Shown here: positions 57,001 to 64,000 of the stretch, one piece after another
Numbering within the stretch: the first letter of the stretch is position 1
Layout of the letters: every line of letters starts with the position of its first letter
NCBI GenBank assembly: GCA_965207985.1
Contig: CBDBND010000035.1
Coordinates: 806,001-870,000 of the forward strand
Source of the DNA: CBDBND01 sp965207985
Lineage (GTDB): Bacteria; Pseudomonadota; Alphaproteobacteria; Rhodospirillales; Rhodospirillaceae
Length of the DNA stretch: 64,000 nt
Reading direction: 5' to 3'
Made by a program: the position numbers and the translations under genes
Notes under the pieces: generated by a model
Told to the model about the DNA's origin: nothing
Database searches by the model: none
The model's input: only the letters and a program-made list of their open reading frames with translations

Positions 57001-57125
57001 AAGTTGCAAACACCAGTGATCTCAAGGAGTTTCATAGGGTTTTCCAAGAGTCGCGGGATAAGATTGCAAGGCTGATAGAAATAGAGTTTGGCGCCTCAGA
57101 CTCAGCTGAGGAATCTGCAAGATAG
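54093..57125 (+). CDS. glnE: Bifunctional glutamine synthetase adenylyltransferase/deadenylylase
   Basis: 1010 aa. Adenylylates and deadenylylates glutamine synthetase in response to PII. Two nucleotidyltransferase domains: L-G-K-L-G-A-K-E-L-N-Y-S-S-D-I-D-L near 212 and Y-G-K-L-G-A-Y-E-L-M-P-S-S-D-L-D-L near 727, each followed by a GlnD-UR_UTase helical domain. The start is uncertain (54093 or 54141) as no strong ribosome site is seen. Confidence 0.93.
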   Translation: MQGGKSSFELTKIHSAMHGAESHLDSQNSNWHVLPKPHDDSQRARYWELWSQKGAPHLEIATDDTTNRIGTFAVSEVLDCLFGNSPYLSKAAIRHPKCVEKLAQMDPDLAWQGVTDKLLSEVEAVRTDVPTLMKCLRTHKEQAALLIAICDIANLWDLEKVTTHLSAFADLCVQLTLSSLLSIEARSGVLSSNDEQNPMKECGLFVLALGKLGAKELNYSSDIDLMVLYDPESISYTGKKAPQEFAIKLTKNLVKILDDRTPDGYVFRTDLRLRPDPASTAVAVTTDSAELYYESWGQNWERSTLIKARCIAGDTHLADQFLNNLVPYIWRKSLDFYAIQDIHSIKRQIYTAKGGEKIDVLGHNIKTGRGGIREIEFYVQIQQLIWGGRIPELRTPQTLAGLVQLSKEDLIEESAKTELSESYDFLRRLEHRLQMINDEQTQTIPDTKEKSQLIATFLGFDSVESFSEAVKYHLRQVERHYAGLFEDAPDLTIDGNLVFTGADHDPDTLDTLENLGFSNPEAVSQIIRTWHHGRYRATRSTRSRQILTELVPTLLSSFAKTTQPDRAFLKFDQSLQKLPAGVQLFSIFYSRPEVLDLVAEIMGDAPILADYLTASIQRLDYVLEPDFFDPIPDWSDLKEDLQKQTSYCQDFETVLDTCVRWTNDFRFRIGVQILRDIIAPIQGSTALTNVTEVVINVLAPYVAKEFETQFGTIEGGSIAILAYGKLGAYELMPSSDLDLVIIYKSSESADSQGGKRSLPASAYYIRLAQRLVSVLTVMTAEGRLFDVDLRLRPSGDQGPFASNIEAFEKYHATESWIWEHLALTKARVIFATNALDTDVQSKVNDVLIRSHDKAAVRSAVTDMRERIEKEFGKQSETDIKRMTGGLMDAEFLIQFYALTVSGEKHKKLPTKSLEIVEQLMNNGDLEQSNGHDLQDAIKLWHSTRWLLRLTLGQDFLPDEIPAGLEKRLNKVANTSDLKEFHRVFQESRDKIARLIEIEFGASDSAEESAR

Positions 57126-57165
57126 GGTTGCAAAATTCAGCGCAGTACGAAGGTGAGATCCAACG

Positions 57166-57630
57166 ATGGCAACTAAAATTGGCAACAAGGCCCCCGCATT
57201 TAAACTGGAAACGGATGGCGGCGGCACGGTGGCTTTGAAAGACCTCAAAGGCAAGAAAGTCGTTCTCTATTTTTATCCAAAAGACGATACGCCAGGTTGC
57301 ACAAAGGAAGCCTGTGGGTTTCGTGATGCGATGCCAAACTTCAAAAAAGTGAAGGCTGTCATCATTGGCGTTTCAAAGGATAACGTAAGCTCCCACGATA
57401 AATTCAAATCGAAATACAAACTGCCCTTCCAACTCGCTTCGGATGAAGACGGCAAGGTGTGTAAAGCCTATGGGGTGTGGAAAAAGAAGAACATGTATGG
57501 GCGTACATATATGGGTATAGAGCGCTCGACCTTCCTGATTGACGAAGACGGCAGACTTCGCGCCGAATGGCGAAAGGTAAAAGTGCCTGGCCATGTCGAA
57601 GATGTTTTAGAGACGGCTAAAGCCCTTTGA
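57166..57630 (+). CDS. bcp: Thioredoxin-dependent peroxiredoxin (BCP/PrxQ)
   Basis: 154 aa. Peroxidatic Cys in D-D-T-P-G-C-T-K-E-A-C near 45, with the second Cys five residues on, typical of PrxQ. F-K-L-E-T-D-G-G and the late R-S-T-F-L-I-D-E-D-G fit the family. Reduces organic peroxides. Its stop overlaps the start of the next gene. Confidence 0.93.
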   Translation: MATKIGNKAPAFKLETDGGGTVALKDLKGKKVVLYFYPKDDTPGCTKEACGFRDAMPNFKKVKAVIIGVSKDNVSSHDKFKSKYKLPFQLASDEDGKVCKAYGVWKKKNMYGRTYMGIERSTFLIDEDGRLRAEWRKVKVPGHVEDVLETAKAL

Positions 57631-58421
57631 AGGTCGCTCCTGAAAGTGTGTATGAGCGGGCATACGCAGTACTGACTGAAGCTGATCCACAGAGAAAAGT
57701 GGATCTGTCACGCCTATCCCTGTCTCTGAAAGTGCACGGGTACGCCGGTGCAAACGTGCGGGAAGCCCCGGACCGGCCGGCCCGCCCCGATCGGCCCACA
57801 CTTTTGCCTCCAAATAAGATGCCCAGGCGTTCTACCGGTGAAAAAGGCCGTGTCGCCCTAATCCATGCCCTCGCCCATATTGAGCTCAACGCCATAGATT
57901 TGGCATGGGATATTATCCTTCGATTTGGCCCGGAAGTTGACGATACAAATTTTTTAGCAGATTGGAGAGACGTGGCAGTTGAAGAAGCCGATCACTTCGA
58001 ACTTCTGTGTGAACGGCTGCGGGATTTTGGGCATGTTTATGGCGACCTGCCGGCGCACGACGGACTTTGGGAAGCAGCTGAAAAAACAAAGAGCGAATTA
58101 ATTGGCCGGCTAGCCATAATTCCTATGTTTTTAGAGGCGCGCGGTGTTGATACGTCACCAAGAGCGATTGAACGACTTAAGGCGGCGGAAGATAAAAAAA
58201 GTGCAACAGTACTTGAACACATCTATTTAGATGAAATCAAACATTTAGAGGTTGGTGTCTGGTGGTTTGAAACAATCTGCAAGAAAGCTAGGGTTGATCC
58301 TTACTCAATGTGGCAGTTACAGATTACGCAACATCTCAACACCAAGCTGAAGCACCCTATCAATCATGACGCCCGTAAGCAGGCGGGAATGTCATCCAAT
58401 TATTGGGAAGACTGGATTTAA
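57627..58421 (+). CDS. DUF455 ferritin-like domain protein
   Basis: 264 aa from TTG 57627, overlapping the bcp stop (TTGA); GTG 57648 is an alternative. A ferritin-like four-helix metal-binding protein: H-A-L-A-H-I-E-L-N-A-I-D-L-A-W-D near 80-95, V-A-V-E-E-A-D-H-F near 116 and the third-helix E-x2-H-L-E near 200 supply Glu/His ligands for a di-iron site. The family is related to tRNA hydroxylase MiaE-like proteins; role unproven. Confidence 0.85.
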   Translation: MKVAPESVYERAYAVLTEADPQRKVDLSRLSLSLKVHGYAGANVREAPDRPARPDRPTLLPPNKMPRRSTGEKGRVALIHALAHIELNAIDLAWDIILRFGPEVDDTNFLADWRDVAVEEADHFELLCERLRDFGHVYGDLPAHDGLWEAAEKTKSELIGRLAIIPMFLEARGVDTSPRAIERLKAAEDKKSATVLEHIYLDEIKHLEVGVWWFETICKKARVDPYSMWQLQITQHLNTKLKHPINHDARKQAGMSSNYWEDWI

Positions 58422-58454
58422 TCCTTCTTTTGCGTCAATCAGAATTCAGAAAAG

Positions 58455-59565
58455 TTAATCTGCAACAGTCTGAATTTTTGCAGCCAACGACGCAGCCATG
58501 AACTGATCCAGATCCCCATCCAGCACGCCTTGCGTGTCCGAAGTCTCGACCTCCGTACGAGGGTCTTTGACCATTTGATACGGCTGCAGCACATAGGATC
58601 GGATTTGATGCCCCCATCCGATATCAGATTTAGAGTCCTCAGTTGCTTGGGCAGCTTCTTCCCGTTTCTGCAACTCCTGTTCATAAAGACGAGCACGCAG
58701 CATTTCCCAGCATTTGGCCCGGTTCTGATGTTGTGACCGTTCGCTTTGACACTGAACCACGATATTTGACGGTAAGTGCGTTATGCGCACGGCGCTGTCC
58801 GTTTTATTGACGTGTTGTCCCCCGGCTCCTGAAGAACGGTATGTATCAATCCGGCAATCTTTTTCTTCCACTTCAATTTCGATTGCGTCGTCGACAACGG
58901 GAAATACCCAAACGGAGGCAAAACTCGTATGCCGTCGAGCTGAAGAATCGAACGGTGAAATGCGAACAAGCCGGTGCACGCCGCTTTCGGTTTTGAGCCA
59001 ACCGTATGCGTTGGGGCCGAGTATGCGGTAGGTCACTGACTTCAATCCCGCTTCTTCACCTGGGCTTTCTTCGATGAGTTCAATTTTGTATCCGTGCGCC
59101 TCAGCCCATCGGGCATACATGCGCGCGACCATTTCGGCCCAATCTTGAGCCTCAGTTCCTCCTACACCTGAGTGAATCTCGATGTAACAATCGTTTGAAT
59201 CAGCCTCCCCGGAAAGAAGGCTTTCGAGTTCAAGTTTTTGAGCCAAAGCATGTAGGCGCCCGAGCACCGCTTCCCCTTCGGCCACCGCGTCTGAGTCCTC
59301 TTCAGACCCGCCCAATTCGATAAGCGTTATGGCATCCTCAAGACCTTGCTCAAGGCCTTTATATTTACTGATTGCTGATTCGATCTGATTGCGCTCGCGC
59401 ATCACTTTCTGCGCTGCCTCTTGGTCAGACCAAAGGTTTGGGTCTTCTGCTTTGGCGTTCAGTTCTTCAAGTCGGAGAACCGCCTGATCCCAGTCAAAGG
59501 TGCCTCCTTAGCAGCGCCATGGACTGCCGAATCTCTGCAACCTTTGATTCTATCTCAGCACGCAT
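58455..59565 (-). CDS. prfB: Peptide chain release factor 2, programmed +1 frameshift
   Basis: The first 23 codons from ATG 59565 end in CTT-TGA-C. A +1 shift at the in-frame UGA (59494-59496) continues as D-W-D-Q-A to give 369 aa. Stop-codon recognition tripeptide S-P-F in I-S-P-F-D-S-S and catalytic G-G-Q in G-A-G-G-Q-H-V-N-K. Recognises UGA and UAA. The frameshift is the well-known autoregulation of RF2. Confidence 0.95.
59493..59508 (-). promoter_or_regulatory. prfB: RF2 autoregulatory frameshift site in prfB
   Basis: AGGAGG-CAC-CTT-TGA-C: an internal Shine-Dalgarno sequence three bases before CUU-UGA-C, the classical arrangement for +1 frameshifting when RF2 is scarce. Confidence 0.93.
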
Positions 59566-59639
59566 TGAATTCGTCCGCTAAGCTCATTGGGGTGCATGGC
59601 TATTTAGGGTATGGCTTCTGACCTGGCAAGTCTCGGACC

Positions 59640-60377
59640 CTAGCTAGCGGGCAGTTTATGGTCTTTGGGATCACCCCCGGCCTCTTTGATTGCTTTCCTG
59701 TACGCTTTGTTTGACACAAAGGGTCCCGTCGGTCTGAAAACGGATGCTTTGGTGGGGATAATCCGACCACCCGACTTGGGCAGCACCATCAAATATTCCA
59801 TGTTCCGTCCGATGATTTGAATGGGCTCGTTCCTCTTTGAAAAAACGCGCCTCATTGTCACCGACTCGTCGTAATACGCCTCATACTGTTCTTCGTCTTT
59901 GTCGAATAGATATTCGTATGCTTCTATCATTTCTTTGACGAATTTCTTCTCGACCACTTGCACATTCGAGATAACCCAACACCGGTCTTCAAAGGTCCAA
60001 TATGTCGCGAGACCAACGAGCTCGCCGTCTTTAGTAAAATAGGGAAAGAATGGAAACGCCCGGCATGCCAACGAGCGGTTGTCGCGCTCGCAAAAAGCCG
60101 CCCCCTTACACTCTACGGCACATGTAGTGTCGGGAAGTTCTTTAACGATCTTCTTCGATGCTTTGTCGTATGGCTTGAATCGATGCCAAAGATCGGTTCT
60201 TGATTTCAGAAGTTTCCATTCTTCGTTTTCAACGATCGGAATGGCGTTCTCTGTGCTGCAACAGACCGGCACACCGTCATTGAGTGGGGCGCAAATGCGG
60301 CCACAGTCTAATTTCTTGGCGATCGGAGCCGAAAACATGTCGTAGATTTTTTTGAAATCTTTCTTTTTGGCGGTCAT
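59640..60377 (-). CDS. Cysteine-cluster protein (YkgJ-like), function unknown
   Basis: 245 aa, no signal. Cys-rich N-terminal half: L-D-C-G-R-I-C, P-V-C-C-S, T-T-C-A-V-E-C and F-C-E-R-D-N-R-S-L-A-C-R-A-F-P-F-F-P, a spacing like the YkgJ/CxxxCxxCC metal-binding family. The remainder is charged and alpha/beta. Sits between prfB and mrcA. Confidence 0.7.
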   Translation of the reverse strand: MTAKKKDFKKIYDMFSAPIAKKLDCGRICAPLNDGVPVCCSTENAIPIVENEEWKLLKSRTDLWHRFKPYDKASKKIVKELPDTTCAVECKGAAFCERDNRSLACRAFPFFPYFTKDGELVGLATYWTFEDRCWVISNVQVVEKKFVKEMIEAYEYLFDKDEEQYEAYYDESVTMRRVFSKRNEPIQIIGRNMEYLMVLPKSGGRIIPTKASVFRPTGPFVSNKAYRKAIKEAGGDPKDHKLPAS

Positions 60378-60386
60378 AAAACGTTC

Positions 60387-62822
60387 CTAATACAAGCCAC
60401 CTGCGCTTGGCCGGTCTCCTTCTAAAGTATTGAATGGAATTCCAGTGTCACCCCCGACGACGGCGGTTCGCTGGGTTGGTGCTGTTCCGGGTTTAAACGC
60501 TTCTAGTATGGCGTTGCGGGAACCCGGCGCTGCGACAAGGCCGTTGTCCGGGTCCACGCGGACAAGAACAATACTCTGCGGAATCCGAAATGGTGTTGCC
60601 GGTTCGTTTTCCAGCGCTTCAGTCATAAAATCCCGAAAGATGGGGGCAGCAACCGTTGATCCGGTTTCGTTCGATCCCAAAGTGCGGGGTTCGTCAAAAC
60701 CAACAAAAACACCGACAACGAGATCGGGCGTAAAGCCCATAAACCATGTGTCAAAACTGTCGTTAGACGTTCCCGTCTTGCCTGCCAAGGGTTTGCCAAC
60801 AGCTCGTACACGCCGCCCTGTTCCACGCTCTACCGCACCTTGAAGAATGGAGACCATCTGAAAGGCACTTGCGGGATCGGTGAGTTGTTCCCGCGGATCT
60901 GGAAGTTCGGGCGGGGTAAGACCGGACCACATATCATCAATACACGTCGGACACTCCCGGTCGTCTGTTCTAACAATCGTCGCACCATTCCGGTCTTGCA
61001 CACGGTCGATCAAAGTGGGGGCTATTCTTTTGCCTCCATTGACGAGCATGGCGTAAGCGGCCGTCAACCTAAGGAGAGTTGTTTCCTGTGATCCGATCGA
61101 AGCAGCCAGATTATTGGGAAGGTCTTCAGTGATTCCAAATCTCCGCGCATATTCACCAACGGTTTCCATGCCGACAGCCTGAGCTAGCCGTACAGTCATC
61201 AAATTCTGAGATTTTTCGACACCGGTCCGCAAAGTTGATTCTCCGTAATATTGGCCGCTGTAATTCTTGGGCTTCCATTTTGGCAGACCGGGTCCTTGAT
61301 CCATCACAAACGGAGCGTCCAACACCAGAGTTGAGGGGGTATATCCGTTGTCCAGCGCAGACAGGTAAACAAATGGTTTGAAGGCTGAGCCGGGCTGCCG
61401 CAACGCCTGGGTCGCGCGATTGAATTCGGAGATTTCGTAGGAAAAGCCGCCGGTGATTGCCAAAACCCGGCCGGTATGGGGGTCCATGGCCACCAAAGCG
61501 CCGCCCACGTCTGGAACCTGCCGTACCGTAAACGTGTCTTCGGGATATGGATTACCTTCTTCGTCGGTAGAAACTGACTCAACGAAAATGATGTCGCCTT
61601 CCAAAAGTACTTGGTCCATGCGGGATATTGACGGACCCCTCTTTTGATCGGGACGCCATGGCCTGGCCCATCGCACTTCTGAAATGGGAATGATGCCATC
61701 ACTGCCATTAGCAAAGACAAGGGTCGCTTGGTCGTCGGTGACCCTTCTGACGACAGCCAATTGCCAAGTCTCTTGCCGGCCTTCTGGCTGCCGATACACC
61801 CTCAATCGCTCCGACCAGCCGGCCCCAAGAGGCATACGCGCAAGAGGTCCACGCCAGCCGTGGCGCTTGTCGTAGTCCATCAATCCTGCTTTGAGCACAC
61901 GATCCGCAATGGATTGCATGTCAGGGTCTAAAGAGGTGCGAACAGCCAAACCGCCGCGGTACAAAGCATCTGAGCCGAACCTGTCGATCAAACGGCGGCG
62001 AACATCCTCCGCGAAATACTCTCCGCCAGCCACATATTCGGTTTCTTCTCGCCGCCGAACTGTAATCCGTTCGCGCTTGGCGACGACGGCTTCAGACACA
62101 GTGATGTGTCCGTCATCAAGCATACGATTTACGACATAATCCCGTCGTTCAGCGGCGTCTTGGGGCCGGCGGATGGGGTGATAATTATTGGGCGCTTTCG
62201 GTAATCCCGCTAGATAGGCCGCTTCAGAGAGCGTCAGTTCATCTAAAGACTTATTGAAATAGTTCATAGCCGCTGCGGCTACGCCGTAGGAGCCAAAACC
62301 GAGATATATTTCGTTCAGGTAGAGTTCGAGGATGTGGTCTTTGTTAAACGCTTGTTCAATTCTAAGAGCAAGGATTGCCTCCTTGATCTTACGCTCAAAG
62401 CTATATTCGTTGCTGAGCAGGAAATTCTTCGCCACTTGCTGGGTAATCGTAGAGGCGCCGACCATCCGCCGGTCGTTAAGCTGTGCCTCAACGTTTGTCA
62501 CGACGGCTCTGGCAATACCGAAAAAATCTAGTCCGGGATGTGAGTAGAAAGTCTTGTCTTCGGCAGACAGAAAAGCATTCACTACGCGCTTCGGAATGGC
62601 TGGAAAAGGCACGAAAACCCGACCTTCGATGGCGTATTCCTCAACCAGAGTGCCGTCGCCTGCGTAAACACGCGACATGACCGGAGGTTCGTAATCTGCC
62701 AATTGGCGGTAATCAGGGAGATCCCGGCCAAACTCATAAAACACCCAAACGACAGCGGCGCCGGCAACAAAAATGCCGAGCATCGTCAGGCAGAATAAAA
62801 TGGCCAAGAATCGAGACATCAA
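60387..62822 (-). CDS. mrcA: Penicillin-binding protein 1A
   Basis: 811 aa. Bifunctional peptidoglycan glycosyltransferase/transpeptidase. One N-terminal membrane helix; glycosyltransferase motif with E-D-K-T-F-Y-S-H-P-G near 93 and G-A-S-T-I-T-Q-Q-V-A-K-N near 126; transpeptidase SxxK in P-G-S-A-F-K-P-F with active Ser near 479, S-x-N near 540 and K-T-G-T-S near 705. The gene order amidase, PBP1A, prfB is typical of alphaproteobacteria. Confidence 0.94.
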   Translation of the reverse strand: MMSRFLAILFCLTMLGIFVAGAAVVWVFYEFGRDLPDYRQLADYEPPVMSRVYAGDGTLVEEYAIEGRVFVPFPAIPKRVVNAFLSAEDKTFYSHPGLDFFGIARAVVTNVEAQLNDRRMVGASTITQQVAKNFLLSNEYSFERKIKEAILALRIEQAFNKDHILELYLNEIYLGFGSYGVAAAAMNYFNKSLDELTLSEAAYLAGLPKAPNNYHPIRRPQDAAERRDYVVNRMLDDGHITVSEAVVAKRERITVRRREETEYVAGGEYFAEDVRRRLIDRFGSDALYRGGLAVRTSLDPDMQSIADRVLKAGLMDYDKRHGWRGPLARMPLGAGWSERLRVYRQPEGRQETWQLAVVRRVTDDQATLVFANGSDGIIPISEVRWARPWRPDQKRGPSISRMDQVLLEGDIIFVESVSTDEEGNPYPEDTFTVRQVPDVGGALVAMDPHTGRVLAITGGFSYEISEFNRATQALRQPGSAFKPFVYLSALDNGYTPSTLVLDAPFVMDQGPGLPKWKPKNYSGQYYGESTLRTGVEKSQNLMTVRLAQAVGMETVGEYARRFGITEDLPNNLAASIGSQETTLLRLTAAYAMLVNGGKRIAPTLIDRVQDRNGATIVRTDDRECPTCIDDMWSGLTPPELPDPREQLTDPASAFQMVSILQGAVERGTGRRVRAVGKPLAGKTGTSNDSFDTWFMGFTPDLVVGVFVGFDEPRTLGSNETGSTVAAPIFRDFMTEALENEPATPFRIPQSIVLVRVDPDNGLVAAPGSRNAILEAFKPGTAPTQRTAVVGGDTGIPFNTLEGDRPSAGGLY

Positions 62823-62946
62823 ACTGCGTTAAAATCCTTCGATTTCAGATACTTGTAACAAACTCCAGGTCCCGGAAGAAGGTCATAACACATCCCCCCG
62901 CTTGTTGGATATCTTCCTGGTTGGTCATGGCGAAAGAAAGGTCTTT

Positions 62947-64000
62947 TCAAGTCGGACTCACGACGTCCCGATCACCGAAATAACCATCAAGAGCCCTGAC
63001 GATAGAGACCACCAATTTGTTTCTGTACGAGGCCTGTTGGAGTGCTCTTTCATCTTGCCGGTTTGACAAGTAACCCATTTCAAGCAGCACGGACGGGACA
63101 TCAGGCGCCTTTAAAACGGCAAAGCCAGCAAATCTATGGGTGTTCCTCAACAGTTGGACCTGACGCCTCAATTCTGCAATGAGTTTTGTCGCAAGCTGGG
63201 CGGCGAGATTGAGACTTTCCCTCTGGGCAAGGTCGATCAGAATATTACGTACATCTTCCGATTCATTGGTGAGGTCCATGCCAATGATGAGGTCCGCCTT
63301 GTTTTCTTTTTCCGCCAGCGAGGCCGCTTCCCTATCGGACGCATTTTCAGACAACGTATAGACGGAGAGACCTCGAACGTCGGACCGTCCGATCGAGTCA
63401 GCGTGCATCGATATGAAAATATCGGCCGCCGCTCGTCTTGACCGCGCGATGCGCTGCCTCAAACCGAGGGAGACATCTCGCGTTCTGGTCAGTACGACCT
63501 TGTAACGCCCAGTCTTTTCAAGAGCTTTTTTGAGCTCTTTCGAGGCTGCTAAGGCGATGTCTTTTTCTTTCACGCCACTGACGCCCACGGCACCCGGATC
63601 GATACCGCCATGTCCAGGGTCAATGGCGATTACTGGTCTTCTCTGCGCCAAGGTTTGTGACGGTTTGCGTTGAGGCAAGGGTAGGCGTTCATCAGCTCTT
63701 GGCTCTAAGTTTTTTTGAGCTGTTTGTATGGCAGGCGGTGATTGTTTTGTAGGCAGATTGGGCCCGTCTACAAAAATGGCCTTGGACGGCCCGGACCTTC
63801 CCAAAAATGCAGCTTCAGAGACAGGTTTGAGATCGACTACCATGCGCCAAGGAGTCGAACCGGTTGGCGCCAAAACAAAGGCTTTCTCGACATTGGCTGG
63901 ACGACTGAGGTCAAGCACAATACGGGATTGGCCTGGTTGGAAAAGACCATAGCGTAAGTCGCGCACAACGCCCGTACTGCCGTACTGCCCCTGGTCGGAT
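62947..64000 (-). CDS. N-acetylmuramoyl-L-alanine amidase (AmiC-type), 5' end outside window
   Basis: At least 350 aa, with the reading frame open to the window edge, so the start is missing. The beginning, R-Y-G-L-F-Q-P-G-Q-S-R-I-V-L-D-L, is part of an AMIN domain. Then the Amidase_3 catalytic domain: A-I-D-P-G-H-G-G, a Glu in E-K-D-I-A-L, S-M-H-A-D and L-L-E-M-G-Y-L-S hold zinc ligands and the catalytic Glu. Splits septal peptidoglycan at division. Forms a run with mrcA. Confidence 0.9.
   Translation of the reverse strand, partial: SDQGQYGSTGVVRDLRYGLFQPGQSRIVLDLSRPANVEKAFVLAPTGSTPWRMVVDLKPVSEAAFLGRSGPSKAIFVDGPNLPTKQSPPAIQTAQKNLEPRADERLPLPQRKPSQTLAQRRPVIAIDPGHGGIDPGAVGVSGVKEKDIALAASKELKKALEKTGRYKVVLTRTRDVSLGLRQRIARSRRAAADIFISMHADSIGRSDVRGLSVYTLSENASDREAASLAEKENKADLIIGMDLTNESEDVRNILIDLAQRESLNLAAQLATKLIAELRRQVQLLRNTHRFAGFAVLKAPDVPSVLLEMGYLSNRQDERALQQASYRNKLVVSIVRALDGYFGDRDVVSPT

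Noticed and set aside
59494..59496. In-frame stop in prfB as a pseudogene
   Set aside because: The AGGAGG and CTT-TGA-C arrangement is the normal RF2 autoregulatory frameshift.
1..64000. CRISPR array, prophage or integrative element
   Set aside because: No regularly spaced repeats, phage structural genes or integrase were seen; the tRNA-Met at 43183 shows no duplicated attachment site.

Overview
The window looks like the chromosome of a free-living, probably marine alphaproteobacterium (Rhodospirillales-like). The right third carries a typical alphaproteobacterial housekeeping set: mnmA, a 2Fe-2S ferredoxin, cysteine desulfurase, an Rrf2 regulator, anmK, tyrS, an AsmA/DUF3971 protein, glnE, bcp, prfB with its RF2 frameshift, a PBP1A and an amidase of the AmiC type. 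By eye the base composition is moderate, and the insertion sequences are clearly richer in GC than their surroundings.

Positions 1 to about 43050 form an accessory island in which almost every protein starts with a Sec or Tat export signal and most belong to a few expanded families. These are: five class I methyltransferase-fold proteins (516, 11385, 12653, 18681, 32098); three secreted FAD_binding_2 flavoproteins (1747, 15138, 16710); nine alpha/beta-hydrolase-fold genes (4271, 5274, 6256, 7178, 14140, 31080-32080, 33922, 35934, 41216); four VOC/glyoxalase-fold proteins (10232, 23549, 27071, 28288); two small 116-121 aa paralogues of unknown family (18262, 33556); and two TonB-dependent receptors (21088, 24176). 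Single copies are a duplicated DoxX-like membrane protein, DUF1330, cupin, SnoaL-like and DUF1838 proteins, a zinc-type dehydrogenase and a membrane-anchored LytTR regulator. The likely theme is uptake and extracytoplasmic modification or breakdown of an organic substrate, which I cannot name. Two features stand out. The methyltransferases keep a good SAM-binding motif yet carry Tat signals. Most of the hydrolase-fold proteins have His instead of Ser/Asp/Cys at the nucleophile elbow and have also lost the usual C-terminal catalytic His.

The island is decaying and mobile. There is one IS630-type element (9080-10135), two identical 846 bp IS5/IS427-type elements (33979-34824 and 46433-47278), one 1518 bp IS5-type element with a passenger gene (38951-40468) and a 148 bp MITE with matching ends (35724-35871). 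Three genes are split by IS elements with clean target duplications: an alpha/beta-hydrolase gene, the DUF1838 gene and the rrf2/iscR-like gene. Four more genes carry apparent single-base deletions (methyltransferase near 12430, TonB receptors near 21262 and 25163, VOC protein near 28581). The adjacent core region shows no such deletions.

A recurring inverted repeat, TTCACG-N3-CGYGAA, lies in four promoter regions of the island (361, 20068, 23459, 26766) and may be an operator for a shared regulator. The core region begins after a tRNA-Met(CAT) gene at 43183-43259 and runs to the window end, where the amidase gene is cut off.
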